DNA of 64,000 nt. Source: Pseudomonas sp. N3-W (GTDB taxonomy: Bacteria; Pseudomonadota; Gammaproteobacteria; Pseudomonadales; Pseudomonadaceae). Below, piece after piece: positions 9,040-17,582 of the stretch. The position numbers and the translations under genes are program-made. The DNA lies in assembly GCF_024970185.1 (NCBI RefSeq), contig NZ_CP103965.1, forward strand, positions 5,785,001 to 5,849,000, given 5' to 3'. The notes under the pieces are model-generated. The model ran no database searches, was not told the origin of the DNA, and worked only from the letters and a program-made list of their open reading frames with translations. Numbering within the stretch: position 1 is the stretch's first letter; each line of letters opens with the position of its first letter.

Positions 9040-9373
9040 ACAGTTCGACTCCCGATGATTGCACGCTGTTGCAGGCGCTGCCGAAGACTGAGAACTGTTG
9101 ATCCTGAAAATGAAATCAGAAGATCGCAGTGTGTCGCAGCGCCTACGGAGGTAGCGTTTTTCTGGGGGAAATTATTGGCCGGGACTGCTGCAAAGTGTAC
9201 CAGTCAGTTAGTTTTATGGGCGATTATCGAACACAATGGCAAGGGGCGAATTGACGATTTTTCGTCCACTGCGCACCATCGGCAGCACATTGAGTCCGGT
9301 CGTGAACCGCCGGTCTCGGTTAATTGACTGACCCAGAACACCACATAAAAATTTCAAAAATCGGGTGGCACAC
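9040..9373. promoter_or_regulatory. Divergent control region between quiC and the MFS transporter gene
   Basis: 334 bp without a believable gene. Two related elements in opposite orientation, around 9197-9214 (GTACCAGTCAGTTAGTTT) and 9320-9333 (TTAATTGACTGACC), share TAA(C/T)TGACTG when one is reverse-complemented. They could be operators for the TetR regulator. Promoters for both genes should lie here. Confidence 0.4.
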
Positions 9374-10726
9374 ATGACTCCTTCTCAAAGCTCTCGCCTG
9401 GAGCGCTCCTCCCTGGCACCTGCCATGAACGTCGCGAGCGGCGGTATCGGCGACAAGATCCGCGGCGCCCTGGCGGTCGGAAAAACCCGTTGGGGCATGC
9501 TGGCGCTGGTGTTTTTCGCCACCACCCTGAACTACATCGACCGCGCCGCCCTCGGCGTCATGCAGCCGATCCTGGCCAAGGAAATGAGCTGGACGGCGAT
9601 GGACTACGCCAACATCAACTTCTGGTTTCAGGTCGGCTACGCGATCGGCTTCGTGTTGCAGGGCCGGCTGATCGACCGGGTCGGCGTCAAGCGTGTGTTC
9701 TTCTGCGCCGTGCTGCTGTGGAGCGTGGCCACCGGCGCCCATGGCCTGGCGACTTCGGCGCTGGGCTTCATGGTCTGCCGCTTTATTCTCGGCCTGACGG
9801 AAGCAGCGAATTACCCGGCGTGCGTGAAGACCACACGGCTGTGGTTTCCGGCCGGCGAGCGCGCCGTGGCCACCGGCATCTTCAACGCCGGGACCAACGT
9901 CGGGGCGATGTTCACGCCGATGCTGCTGCCGCTGATTCTGCATGTGTGGGGCTGGCAGGCGGCGTTCCTGTGCATGTCGGCACTGGGCGGAATCTGGCTG
10001 CTGTTCTGGGGTTTGAAGTACTTCAACCCGGAAGATCATCCCAGCGTCAAACAGTCGGAGCTGGATTACATTCAGCAAGAAATCGAACCGGAACAGGCCC
10101 GCGTGCCGTTCTCGAAAATCCTGCGCATGCGCGGCACCTGGGCCTTCGCCCTTGCCTATTCGATGACCGCGCCGGTGTTCTGGTTCTACCTCTATTGGCT
10201 GCCGCCGTTTCTCAATCAGCAGTACAACCTGGGGATCAACGTCACCCAGATGGGCATCCCGCTGATCATCATTTATGTCACGGCGGATTTCGGCAGCGTT
10301 GGCGGCGGGATTCTGTCTTCGTTCCTGATCGGTCGCGGGCTCAACCCGATCAAGGCGCGGTTGATGTCGATGCTGCTGTTTGCCTGCTGCATCATCGGCG
10401 TCGTCATGGCTGCCGGTTCCAGCAACCTGTGGGTCGCCGTGGCTGCAATCTCCCTGGCCATCGGCGCGCACCAGGCCTGGACCGCGAACATCTGGAGCCT
10501 GGTGATGGACTACACACCCAAACACATGATGAGCACGGTGTTCGGCTTCGGCGGCATGTGCGCGGCTATCGGCGGGATGTTCATGACCCAGATCGTCGGC
10601 CACATTCTGACCGTGACCAACAACAACTACACGGTGCTGTTCACCCTGATCCCGGCGATGTACTTCATCGCGCTGATCTGGATGTACTTCATGGCCCCGC
10701 GCAAGATCCCGACCGTCACCGACTGA
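9374..10726 (+). CDS. MFS transporter, anion:cation symporter type, likely quinate/shikimate uptake
   Basis: 450 aa with about 12 transmembrane helices. The first helix region (RWGMLALVFFATTLNYIDRAALGVMQP) and the helix 4 motif CRFILGLTEAANYPACVKTTRLWFP, plus RAVATGIFNAGTNVGAM, are typical of the ACS family (hexuronate, phthalate and tartrate carriers). Divergent placement from quiC makes a quinate, shikimate or related aromatic-precursor substrate the best guess. The ATG at 9374 was preferred to a GTG nine bases upstream because GGGTGG is then at usable spacing. Confidence 0.88.
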   Translation: MTPSQSSRLERSSLAPAMNVASGGIGDKIRGALAVGKTRWGMLALVFFATTLNYIDRAALGVMQPILAKEMSWTAMDYANINFWFQVGYAIGFVLQGRLIDRVGVKRVFFCAVLLWSVATGAHGLATSALGFMVCRFILGLTEAANYPACVKTTRLWFPAGERAVATGIFNAGTNVGAMFTPMLLPLILHVWGWQAAFLCMSALGGIWLLFWGLKYFNPEDHPSVKQSELDYIQQEIEPEQARVPFSKILRMRGTWAFALAYSMTAPVFWFYLYWLPPFLNQQYNLGINVTQMGIPLIIIYVTADFGSVGGGILSSFLIGRGLNPIKARLMSMLLFACCIIGVVMAAGSSNLWVAVAAISLAIGAHQAWTANIWSLVMDYTPKHMMSTVFGFGGMCAAIGGMFMTQIVGHILTVTNNNYTVLFTLIPAMYFIALIWMYFMAPRKIPTVTD

Positions 10727-10744
10727 AAAACCCAACACAATCCC

Positions 10745-10776
10745 CCTGTGGGAACGAGCCTGCTCGCTCCCACAGG
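10745..10776. repeat. REP palindrome
   Basis: Single palindrome CCTGTGGGA...TCCCACAGG with centre GAGCCTGCTC, between the convergent ends of the MFS and EamA genes. Confidence 0.85.
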
Positions 10777-10793
10777 TCGTTCATCGGTGGCCG

Positions 10794-11678
10794 TTAACGT
10801 CGGCTCTGCTGCCACGCCGCCGCCAACCCGCTGCAACAGATCACCGCAATCCCGACCACCGTGGTCAAGGTCGGCGTGTGCGAAAACACCAGCCAACCGA
10901 GCAGCCCGGCAAACACGATCTGGCAATAACCAAACGGAGCCAATAACGCCGGCGCTGCATGACGAAAAGCCTGGGTCAGAAACAGATGCGCCGTCATCCC
11001 GCAGGTACCCAGCGCCACCATCATCAACCCGTGCCCCAGACTCGGCAGTTGCCAGAAGAACGGCACCAGCGCGCTCATCACCAGGGTGTTGCACAATCCG
11101 GCGAAGAAGTTGCTGGTGGTCGGGCTATCAATCTGGCTGAGCTTGCGGGTGAGCAATTGATAGAAACAAAAAAACATCGCCGAGCAGAACGGCAGCAACA
11201 CCGCTGGCGTGAACAACTCACCGCCGGGGTGGACGATGATCAACACACCGATAAAGCCGCAGATCACCGCGATCCATTGACCACGGGTGACATGCTCCTT
11301 CAACAACGGCACCGACAACGCGGTCACCAACACCGGCGCAAGAAAGTTGACCGCCGTGGCTTCGGCCAAGGGAATGAACAGCAAACCGGTGGTGAAAAAC
11401 AGGCTGGTGCCCAACAGACACAACGCCCGCGCCAGCTGCAGCAACGGGCGTTTGGTGCGCAGCACGCGCAACCCGGATTGCGGCAAAAAAATCCCGGCCA
11501 TCAGCAAGGTATGCACCATGTAACGCGCCCAGACCACCATGACGATCGGGTAGAAACCCGAGAGGTATTTTGAAATCGCGTCGTGGCTGGAAAAGAGAAA
11601 TGTCGCCAGAACGATCAGCAAGATCCCCTTGAAGGGATGATTGACGCCGGAAAGTGGAGTGCTGATGGACGACGTCAA
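10794..11678 (-). CDS. EamA/DMT family transporter
   Basis: 294 aa with about ten hydrophobic segments arranged as two EamA repeats (residues 17-148 and 155-288). The motif AEATAVNFLAPVLVTALSVPLLKEHVTRGQW is characteristic of drug/metabolite transporters of the RarD/RhaT-like group. Substrate unknown; inner-membrane efflux is likely. The frame opens with a TTG codon and no strong ribosome binding site, so the start is uncertain by a few residues. Confidence 0.85.
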   Translation of the reverse strand: MTSSISTPLSGVNHPFKGILLIVLATFLFSSHDAISKYLSGFYPIVMVVWARYMVHTLLMAGIFLPQSGLRVLRTKRPLLQLARALCLLGTSLFFTTGLLFIPLAEATAVNFLAPVLVTALSVPLLKEHVTRGQWIAVICGFIGVLIIVHPGGELFTPAVLLPFCSAMFFCFYQLLTRKLSQIDSPTTSNFFAGLCNTLVMSALVPFFWQLPSLGHGLMMVALGTCGMTAHLFLTQAFRHAAPALLAPFGYCQIVFAGLLGWLVFSHTPTLTTVVGIAVICCSGLAAAWQQSRR

Positions 11679-12113
11679 AGTGAAGGTCTCTAAAAGGAAG
11701 GAAGCGGCGGTAATTTAGAACCTGGTTGCAGATCATCCCATGTTGGCGCGGTGAAAGTGGGCGGACAGCGCACGGGTTTTTGCCGGACGCTGGTTTTCCT
11801 GTACACAAAAAAATCCACCCACACGGCAGATCCTCCTGTGAGAGATTCTTTTGTGAGAAATTCCCCTGTGGGAGCGAGCCTGCTCGCGAAAGCGGTCTGT
11901 CAGCCGACATCATTGTGGATGCGAGACCGCATTCGCGAGCAGGCTCGCTCCCACAAGGGGTTTGGAGGCCGAGCAATCTTTGTGTGTTTAAACACAGTCA
12001 GCCATGCTGATGCATCCGGAACCGCCACCACGGCGGGCGGTCTGACGACCGGACTGGCGTTGCGCCTGCACAGCGGCAACACTCATCACCACTGACAATC
12101 TGAGGAATCCCAC
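11679..12113. other. Intergenic region with a REP pair and the ypfJ leader
   Basis: 435 bp. It holds an inverted REP pair at 11863-11960 and, on its left, two degenerate copies of the CCTGTGAGAG type. The ypfJ promoter must be to the right of the pair. No gene is supported. Confidence 0.6.
11863..11960. repeat. REP doublet (inverted pair)
   Basis: Two REP palindromes in opposite orientation (GTGGGAGCGAGCCTGCTCGCGA and its complement) separated by about 50 bp, the usual REPIN arrangement. Confidence 0.9.
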
Positions 12114-13007
12114 ATGCTATGGAAAAAAGGCCGACGCAGTGACAACGTGGTCGACGCCCGTGGCGAGGATGCCGGCGGCGGTGGCGGTGGGATGCGGTTT
12201 GGTGGCGGCAAGGGCCTGAGCCTGACCGCCATCGTGTTGATCGTCGGCATCGGCTGGCTCACCGGCCAGGACCCGTTGCAGATTCTCGGCCAACTGACCG
12301 GGCAGATGGGCGAGCAGTCGGCGCCGGCTACCACGCAAACCCGCCAGGCGCCGCCGGCCAACGACCAGCAGGCTGAGTTCGTGCGCTCGATCCTCGGCGA
12401 CACCGAAGACACCTGGGGTCAGATTTTTCAGCAGGCCGGTCGCCAATACAAGAACCCGACACTGGTGCTGTTCAGCAACCGGGTGAATTCGGCCTGTGGT
12501 CTGGCCACCTCCGCCACCGGGCCGTTCTATTGCCCGGCGGATCAGAAGGTCTATCTGGACATGAGTTTCTTCCAGGAAATGTCGCAACGCTTTTCCGCCG
12601 CGGGCGACTTCGCTCAGGCCTACGTAATTGCACATGAAGTCGGCCACCATGTGCAGACCTTGCTCGGCATCTCCGCGAAAATTCAGGCCGCCCGCCAACA
12701 GGGCCAACGCATGGAAGGCGACGGCGGTTTGCTGGTACGTCAGGAATTGCAGGCCGACTGCCTGGCCGGAGTCTGGGCCAACAATGCGCAGAAACGCCTG
12801 AACTGGCTGGAACCCGGTGACATCGAGGAAGCCCTGAACGCCGCCAACGCCATCGGCGATGACCGTTTGCAGCAACAGAGCCAGGGCCGCGTGGTGCCGG
12901 ACTCGTTCACCCATGGCACCTCGGCGCAACGGGTTCGCTGGTTCAAGGCCGGGTTCGCCCAGGGTCAGATGAGCCAGTGCGACACCTTTTCAGCGAGGAA
13001 CCTGTGA
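12114..13007 (+). CDS. ypfJ: YpfJ-type neutral zinc metallopeptidase
   Basis: 297 aa. The N-terminus MLWKKGRRSDNVVDARGED and a Gly-rich stretch precede one transmembrane helix (GLSLTAIVLIVGIGWLTG, about residues 38-55). The catalytic region contains the zinc motif AYVIAHEVGHHVQ with a downstream acidic segment (LQADCLAGVWA). This matches the COG2321 predicted metallopeptidases, anchored in the inner membrane with the domain outside the cytoplasm. The stop overlaps the next ATG (TGATG), so it is coupled to a secreted hydrolase gene. Physiological substrate unknown. Confidence 0.92.
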   Translation: MLWKKGRRSDNVVDARGEDAGGGGGGMRFGGGKGLSLTAIVLIVGIGWLTGQDPLQILGQLTGQMGEQSAPATTQTRQAPPANDQQAEFVRSILGDTEDTWGQIFQQAGRQYKNPTLVLFSNRVNSACGLATSATGPFYCPADQKVYLDMSFFQEMSQRFSAAGDFAQAYVIAHEVGHHVQTLLGISAKIQAARQQGQRMEGDGGLLVRQELQADCLAGVWANNAQKRLNWLEPGDIEEALNAANAIGDDRLQQQSQGRVVPDSFTHGTSAQRVRWFKAGFAQGQMSQCDTFSARNL

Positions 13008-13966
13008 TGCGTATCGGCTGGCTGGTCCTCATGATTGCCTGCGCCAGCGCGCAGGCCGAAGAACACGGAGTCAAGGAAATCAGCCCCGGACGCCTGGTGC
13101 TCAAAGGCGGCGAAATGGCCGTGGGCATCGGCCCGGCGCCGAGCAAGATCGAGCGCGTGCTGATCGTCATCCATGGCCGTCTGCGCAACGCCGAAACGTA
13201 CCGTGAGAGCGCCGAACACGCCGCCGAACAGGCCGGCCAAAGTGCGACCACGCTGGTGATGGCGCCACAGTTTCTGAATGAAACCGACGTCGCTCGCCAT
13301 CAGTTGCCCGACAGCCTGTTGCGCTGGCACGGCGATGACTGGATGGCTGGCGCATTATCCACAGGGCCGAATCCCGAAAGCTCCTACGCTGCTCTAGACG
13401 AAATCGTTGCCCGGTTGAGCGATCACAAGCAGTTTCCGGACCTGAAGAAAATCGTCATCGCCGGGCATTCCGGAGGCGGTCAGGTAGTGCAGCGCTATGC
13501 GCTGCTGGCTCACGATCAGCCAGCGCTGGAGGCTGCCGGTGTGAGTATTCGTTATGTGGTGGCCAACCCGTCGTCCTACGCGTATTTCAATGAACAACGG
13601 CCCGTGGCGTTTGATCGCGCGCAATGTCCTGGCTTCAACCGCTGGAAATACGGGCTGACGGACATGCCCGTGTATGCGGGTGGGCAAACGGCGCCGCAGC
13701 TTGAAAGCAGCTACATCAAACGCGACGTGACTTATCTGTTGGGGCAGCAGGACATCGACCCGCAGCATCCGGCGCTGGACAAGGGCTGCGAGGCGCAAAC
13801 CCAGGGCGCCTATCGCCTGATTCGCGGGCACAATTTCTTTGATTACCTGCTACGGCGTAACCCGCAAGGGGTGAATCAGCGGCTGGTTGAAGTGCCTGGG
13901 GTGGGGCATGACGGGGACAAGATGTTTACGTCGATCGAGGGGCAGAAGGTGTTGTTTCAACAGTGA
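13007..13966 (+). CDS. Exported alpha/beta-hydrolase fold protein
   Basis: 319 aa. The ATG at 13007 has GAGGAA just upstream and gives a signal peptide (MRIGWLVLMIACASAQA). It shows VLIVIHGRL (oxyanion strand), the nucleophile elbow IAGHSGGGQVVQRYA near residue 155, and a late VPGVGHDGDKM, which supplies the catalytic His. Three cysteines in the mature part. Periplasmic esterase or peptidase activity is plausible; substrate unknown. It is translationally coupled to ypfJ. Confidence 0.85.
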   Translation: MRIGWLVLMIACASAQAEEHGVKEISPGRLVLKGGEMAVGIGPAPSKIERVLIVIHGRLRNAETYRESAEHAAEQAGQSATTLVMAPQFLNETDVARHQLPDSLLRWHGDDWMAGALSTGPNPESSYAALDEIVARLSDHKQFPDLKKIVIAGHSGGGQVVQRYALLAHDQPALEAAGVSIRYVVANPSSYAYFNEQRPVAFDRAQCPGFNRWKYGLTDMPVYAGGQTAPQLESSYIKRDVTYLLGQQDIDPQHPALDKGCEAQTQGAYRLIRGHNFFDYLLRRNPQGVNQRLVEVPGVGHDGDKMFTSIEGQKVLFQQ

Positions 13967-13990
13967 GTGTTGAGGTGGATGTTCGGGCCT

Positions 13991-14135
13991 CTTCGCGGGC
14001 AAGCCCGCTCCCACAGTTGACCGAATTCTTTCAGACAGAATGCAATCTAATGTGGGAGCGAGCTTGCTCCCACAGTTGACCGAGTTCTTTCAGACAGAAT
14101 GCAATCTAATGTGGGAGCGAGCTTGCTCGCGATGG
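13991..14135. repeat. REP cluster with a 59-bp tandem duplication
   Basis: A REP half-element at 13991-14016 is followed by two near-identical 59-bp copies (starting about 14012 and 14071, differing by one base in GAATTC/GAGTTC), each ending in the GTGGGAGCGAGCTTGCTC palindrome. Lies between convergent genes. Confidence 0.88.
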
Positions 14136-14158
14136 CGGTTCCACAGACAACAAACATC

Positions 14159-14752
14159 TCAAGCCGAAAGCATCCGCCGCAATTCAACACAATCGCGAGC
14201 ATGCCAGTCCACCAGCTCCGGCCACGGATTCTCCGGCAAATTCACCAGCACCGTCCGCGCCCCCGCCGCACGACCGCAATCCAGATCGAAGCGATAATCA
14301 CCGACCATCACCATCTCGCTCGCCGGCACGTTCCAGGCCTCGGCCAGTTTCAGCAGGCCACCGGGATGCGGCTTGGGCGGCGCTTCGTCGCGGCCCAGCA
14401 CATCGTCCGCCGCAAAGCAGTCGGCCAGGCCGATGGCTTCAAGGGTGACATGCGCCAGTTCCCGGGCGTTTCGGGTCAGGATACCCAGCCGATAACCACG
14501 CCCGGCCAGCTCTCGCACCAACTCCACCGCCCCCGGCGCCGGTTTTGAACCCAGCGCCAGATCACGTTCGTGCTCCAGCAACCAGGCATGTTTGGCCGCA
14601 GCTTCGTCAGCCGGCAGTGCCGCCAGATGAGTCAGGATGTCGTCTTGCGCCGGGATCGACAGCGCCACGCGAATCGCCGCAAAGTCATGCACAGCCACGG
14701 TCAGGGTGCCGTCCATGTCGAACACCCAGTGGCGCACTTCGGCCAGGCTCAT
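14159..14752 (-). CDS. HAD-family phosphatase
   Basis: 197 aa. HAD motifs in order: HWVFDMDGTLT (nucleophile Asp), GILTRNA (motif II), K in PKPHPGGLLKL (motif III) and MVMVGDYRFDLDCGRAAG (motif IV). The helical cap between motifs I and II suggests a small phosphoester such as phosphoglycolate or a nucleotide. The ATG at 14752 overlaps the end of tesB by four bases, so it is the second gene of a tesB operon. Exact substrate not recognised. Confidence 0.88.
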   Translation of the reverse strand: MSLAEVRHWVFDMDGTLTVAVHDFAAIRVALSIPAQDDILTHLAALPADEAAAKHAWLLEHERDLALGSKPAPGAVELVRELAGRGYRLGILTRNARELAHVTLEAIGLADCFAADDVLGRDEAPPKPHPGGLLKLAEAWNVPASEMVMVGDYRFDLDCGRAAGARTVLVNLPENPWPELVDWHARDCVELRRMLSA

Positions 14753-15618
14753 GCCCAGTCCTTGCGATGACGAATCAGGCCTTCCTGGGTGACCGAGGCC
14801 ACCAGTTTCCCGGCGCGGTTGAACACGCTGCCACGGGAAAAACCACGGGAGTTGCCGGCCCACGGGCTGTCCATCGCATACAGCAGCCAGTCATCGGCGC
14901 GCAGGTCGGCGTGGAACCACAGCGCGTGGTCGAGGCTGGCGACCTGCATGTCTTTCTGCCAGACCGATTTACCGTGCGGCTGCAACGAGGTGGTCAACAG
15001 GCCGAAATCCGAAGCGTAGGCCAGCAGGTATTTGTGCAGCGCCGGCGAGTCGGCCAAGGCACCGTCGGCACGAAACCACACGTACTTGACCGGATCGGTC
15101 GGCTGCGGGTTATACGGGTCTTTTTCGGTGACCGGGCGAAATTCGATCGGCTTGGGGCACAGCAGCTTTTCGCGCATGTGCTCAGGGATCAGGTGTGCGC
15201 GCTGTTGGGTGAGATCCAGCTCCGAGGGCAGGTTTTCCGGGCCGACCACGTTTGGCATCTCGGTCTGGTGCTCAAAGCCTTCTTCGTCGTACTGAAATGA
15301 GGCACTGCAAGTGAAGATCGGGTTGCCCTTCTGAATCGCCGTCACCCGGCGCGTGCTGAAACTGCCGCCATCGCGCACCCGGTCAACCTGATACACCACC
15401 GGCAACCCGGCATCGCCCGGACGCAGGAAATAACCGTGCATCGAATGCACATGCCGCGCCTCTTCAACCGTCTGACTGGCGGCCGACAGCGACTGGCCGA
15501 GTACCTGACCACCGAACAACTGCCGAAACCCCAAGTCCTGGCTGCGGCCACGGAACAGGTTTTCTTCGATCGGTTCCAGGGTCAGCAGCTCGACCAGATC
15601 TTCCAACACTTGGCTCAT
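14749..15618 (-). CDS. tesB: Acyl-CoA thioesterase II
   Basis: 289 aa (E. coli TesB is 286). It hydrolyses medium and long acyl-CoA thioesters to free acid and CoA. It shows the double hot-dog sequence with LFRGRSQDLGFRQLFGGQVLGQSLSAA near the start, HSMHGYFLRPGD, and a C-terminal half with DHALWFHADLRADDWLLYAMDSPWAGNSRGF and SVTQEGLIR. First gene of a two-gene operon with the HAD phosphatase. Confidence 0.96.
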   Translation of the reverse strand: MSQVLEDLVELLTLEPIEENLFRGRSQDLGFRQLFGGQVLGQSLSAASQTVEEARHVHSMHGYFLRPGDAGLPVVYQVDRVRDGGSFSTRRVTAIQKGNPIFTCSASFQYDEEGFEHQTEMPNVVGPENLPSELDLTQQRAHLIPEHMREKLLCPKPIEFRPVTEKDPYNPQPTDPVKYVWFRADGALADSPALHKYLLAYASDFGLLTTSLQPHGKSVWQKDMQVASLDHALWFHADLRADDWLLYAMDSPWAGNSRGFSRGSVFNRAGKLVASVTQEGLIRHRKDWA

Positions 15619-15723
15619 TCAGACTCTCCTCACACAACGCAATGACGCGCAGTCTTGGCTGCGGCGCTCGATTCAGTTTCAGGCCCGGTGCAACGTCCGG
15701 GCATTGTAACGATCCGTGTTTGC

Positions 15724-16293
15724 TTATCCATGCAAGGTTTCCAGCCATTGTTCACGGCTGATGCGGTACAGCAGGTGATGACGCAACGGATGATCGGCGG
15801 CCAGTCGGGGGTGCTCGAAATCGTCGGCCGGGTCGTGATGCATGCCGATCGCTTGCATGACTTTTTCCGACGGCAGATTATTTTGCGTGGTGAACGCCAC
15901 CACCTCTTTCAGCGCCAAGCGGTCAAAGCCGCAACGCAAAGCTGTCCAGGCGGCTTCACTGGCATAACCCAGCCCCCAATGCTCGCTGGCCAGGCGCCAG
16001 CCAATCTCGACGGCCGGGGTAAACGGCGCGTCGAACCCGACCACACCCAGCCCGGTAAAACCGATGAACTGCCCGGTGTCCTTGCGCTCGAGCGCCCAGA
16101 GGCCAAAGCCGTGCTCGGCAAAATGACCGCGAACCCGACCAATCAACGAGGCACTTTCCAGTCGGCTCAAGGGCGCCGGGAAATAGCGCATCACCTGCGG
16201 ATCGGCGCACATCGCCGCAAATTCCGGCAAATCCTCATCGCGCCACTGCCGCAACAACAGGCGTGCGCTTTCGAGTTCCAGTATCGGCTCCAT
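15724..16293 (-). CDS. GNAT N-acetyltransferase, RimJ/RimL-like
   Basis: 189 aa. It begins LELESARLLLRQWRDEDLPEFAAMCADPQVMRYFPAPLS and has IGWRLASEHWGLGYASEAAWTALRCGFDRL, the acetyl-CoA-binding V/I-x-x-x-x-(Q/R)-x-x-G-x-(G/A)-type region of the GNAT RimJ/RimL branch. The ATG at 16293 is preceded by GGAGGGG. Target (ribosomal protein, small amine or antibiotic) unknown. Confidence 0.88.
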   Translation of the reverse strand: MEPILELESARLLLRQWRDEDLPEFAAMCADPQVMRYFPAPLSRLESASLIGRVRGHFAEHGFGLWALERKDTGQFIGFTGLGVVGFDAPFTPAVEIGWRLASEHWGLGYASEAAWTALRCGFDRLALKEVVAFTTQNNLPSEKVMQAIGMHHDPADDFEHPRLAADHPLRHHLLYRISREQWLETLHG

Positions 16294-16378
16294 CGTGCCC
16301 CTCCGTTTCCATGTGGCAAGTCTACATCGCTGGTAGGATCGTTCACCCTTTCCTACACGCTTCTTAGATAAATCAGCC

Positions 16379-17299
16379 ATGCTCCTGCCCCTGATCTACC
16401 ACGAAGACTACAGCCCCGAGTTCCCGGCGGACCATCGCTTCCCCATGGACAAGTTCCGCCTGTTGCGCGATCACCTGGTGGACAGCGGCCTGACCCGGGA
16501 CGCCGACCTGCTGCGCCCGGACATCTGCCCTGTGGAGATTCTCGCCCTGGCGCATGACCGTGGCTATATCGAACGTTACATGAGCGGCGAGTTGTCCCGC
16601 GAAGACCAACGGCGCCTCGGCCTGCCGTGGAACGAAGCGCTGGCCCGGCGCACGGTGCGGGCGGTCGGCGGCTCGTTGCTGGCCGCCGAGCAAGCGCTGG
16701 AACATGGCCTGGCCTGTCACCTGGCCGGCGGCACGCACCATGCGCACTACGACTACCCGGCCGGGTTCTGCATCTTCAATGACCTGGCGGTGATCAGCCA
16801 TTACCTGCTGGAAAGTGGCCGGGTGAACAGAGTGCTGATCTTCGATTGCGATGTGCATCAGGGTGATGGGACTGCACGAATTCTGCACAACACCCCGGAT
16901 GCGATCACCGTTTCCCTGCACTGCGAGAAGAATTTTCCCGCACGCAAGGCCGAAAGTGACTGGGACATTGCGCTGCCCAAGGGCATGGGCGACGCCGAGT
17001 ACCTGCAAGTGGTGGACGATGCACTCAACTATCTGCTGCCGCTCTATCAACCGGATCTGGTGCTGTATGACGCCGGTGTCGATGTGCACAAGGACGACGC
17101 ATTGGGTTACCTGAAACTGACCGACGAGGGCGTCGCTGCCCGTGACGAAAGTGTGATGCGCCATTGCCTGGGCCGCGACATTCCAGTGGTCGGGGTGATT
17201 GGCGGCGGCTACAGCAAAGACCGCCTGGCGCTGGCCCGCCGTCACGGCATCCTGCACCACAGCGCACAACGGGTGTGGACGTCATCAGGCTGTCATTGA
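16379..17299 (+). CDS. Histone deacetylase superfamily hydrolase
   Basis: 306 aa. It has the arginase/deacetylase fold signatures: GGTHHAHYDYPAGFCIFNDLAV (paired His), LIFDCDVHQGDGTARI (zinc-binding Asp and His) and YDAGVDVHKDDALGYLKLTDEG (third Asp). Bacterial members deacetylate acetylated lysine or small amides such as acetoin-related or polyamine substrates; the target is unknown. It is divergent from the GNAT gene with an 85-bp gap, an acetyltransferase/deacetylase pairing that may be coincidental. Confidence 0.9.
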   Translation: MLLPLIYHEDYSPEFPADHRFPMDKFRLLRDHLVDSGLTRDADLLRPDICPVEILALAHDRGYIERYMSGELSREDQRRLGLPWNEALARRTVRAVGGSLLAAEQALEHGLACHLAGGTHHAHYDYPAGFCIFNDLAVISHYLLESGRVNRVLIFDCDVHQGDGTARILHNTPDAITVSLHCEKNFPARKAESDWDIALPKGMGDAEYLQVVDDALNYLLPLYQPDLVLYDAGVDVHKDDALGYLKLTDEGVAARDESVMRHCLGRDIPVVGVIGGGYSKDRLALARRHGILHHSAQRVWTSSGCH

Positions 17300-17435
17300 G
17301 TTGTGGATGCTTTACCCACAATGCCTGTGGAACTGCCTGTGGATAACCTGAGTGAAAGGCGCTGCAGGCCATATACGACATAGGGTACAGCACGATGGTT
17401 ATTTTTTGATCAGCCTTCCCGCCCCACCGCTATTC

Positions 17436-17530
17436 CCATGTGGGAGCGAGCCTGCTCGCGAATAGGCCAGTACCTTCAACCTCTCCATCGGCTGACACAG
17501 CGCTTTCGCGAGCAGGCTCGTTCCCACAGG
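17436..17530. repeat. REP doublet (inverted pair)
   Basis: Two opposed GTGGGAGCGAGCCTGCTCGCGA-type palindromes with about 45 bp between them. Confidence 0.9.
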
Positions 17531-17582
17531 GAAGGGTGCTGGTAGAATGCCCGGCTTATTCCGCCATACCGCAGCGCATTCC

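Noticed and set aside
17301..17346. DnaA-box-like TGTGGATAA (17338-17346) with nearby TTGTGGATG and CCTGTGGAA, considered as an origin or DnaA-titration site
   Set aside because: Only one exact box, no AT-rich unwinding region, and the neighbouring genes are not those of a replication origin. Common by chance.
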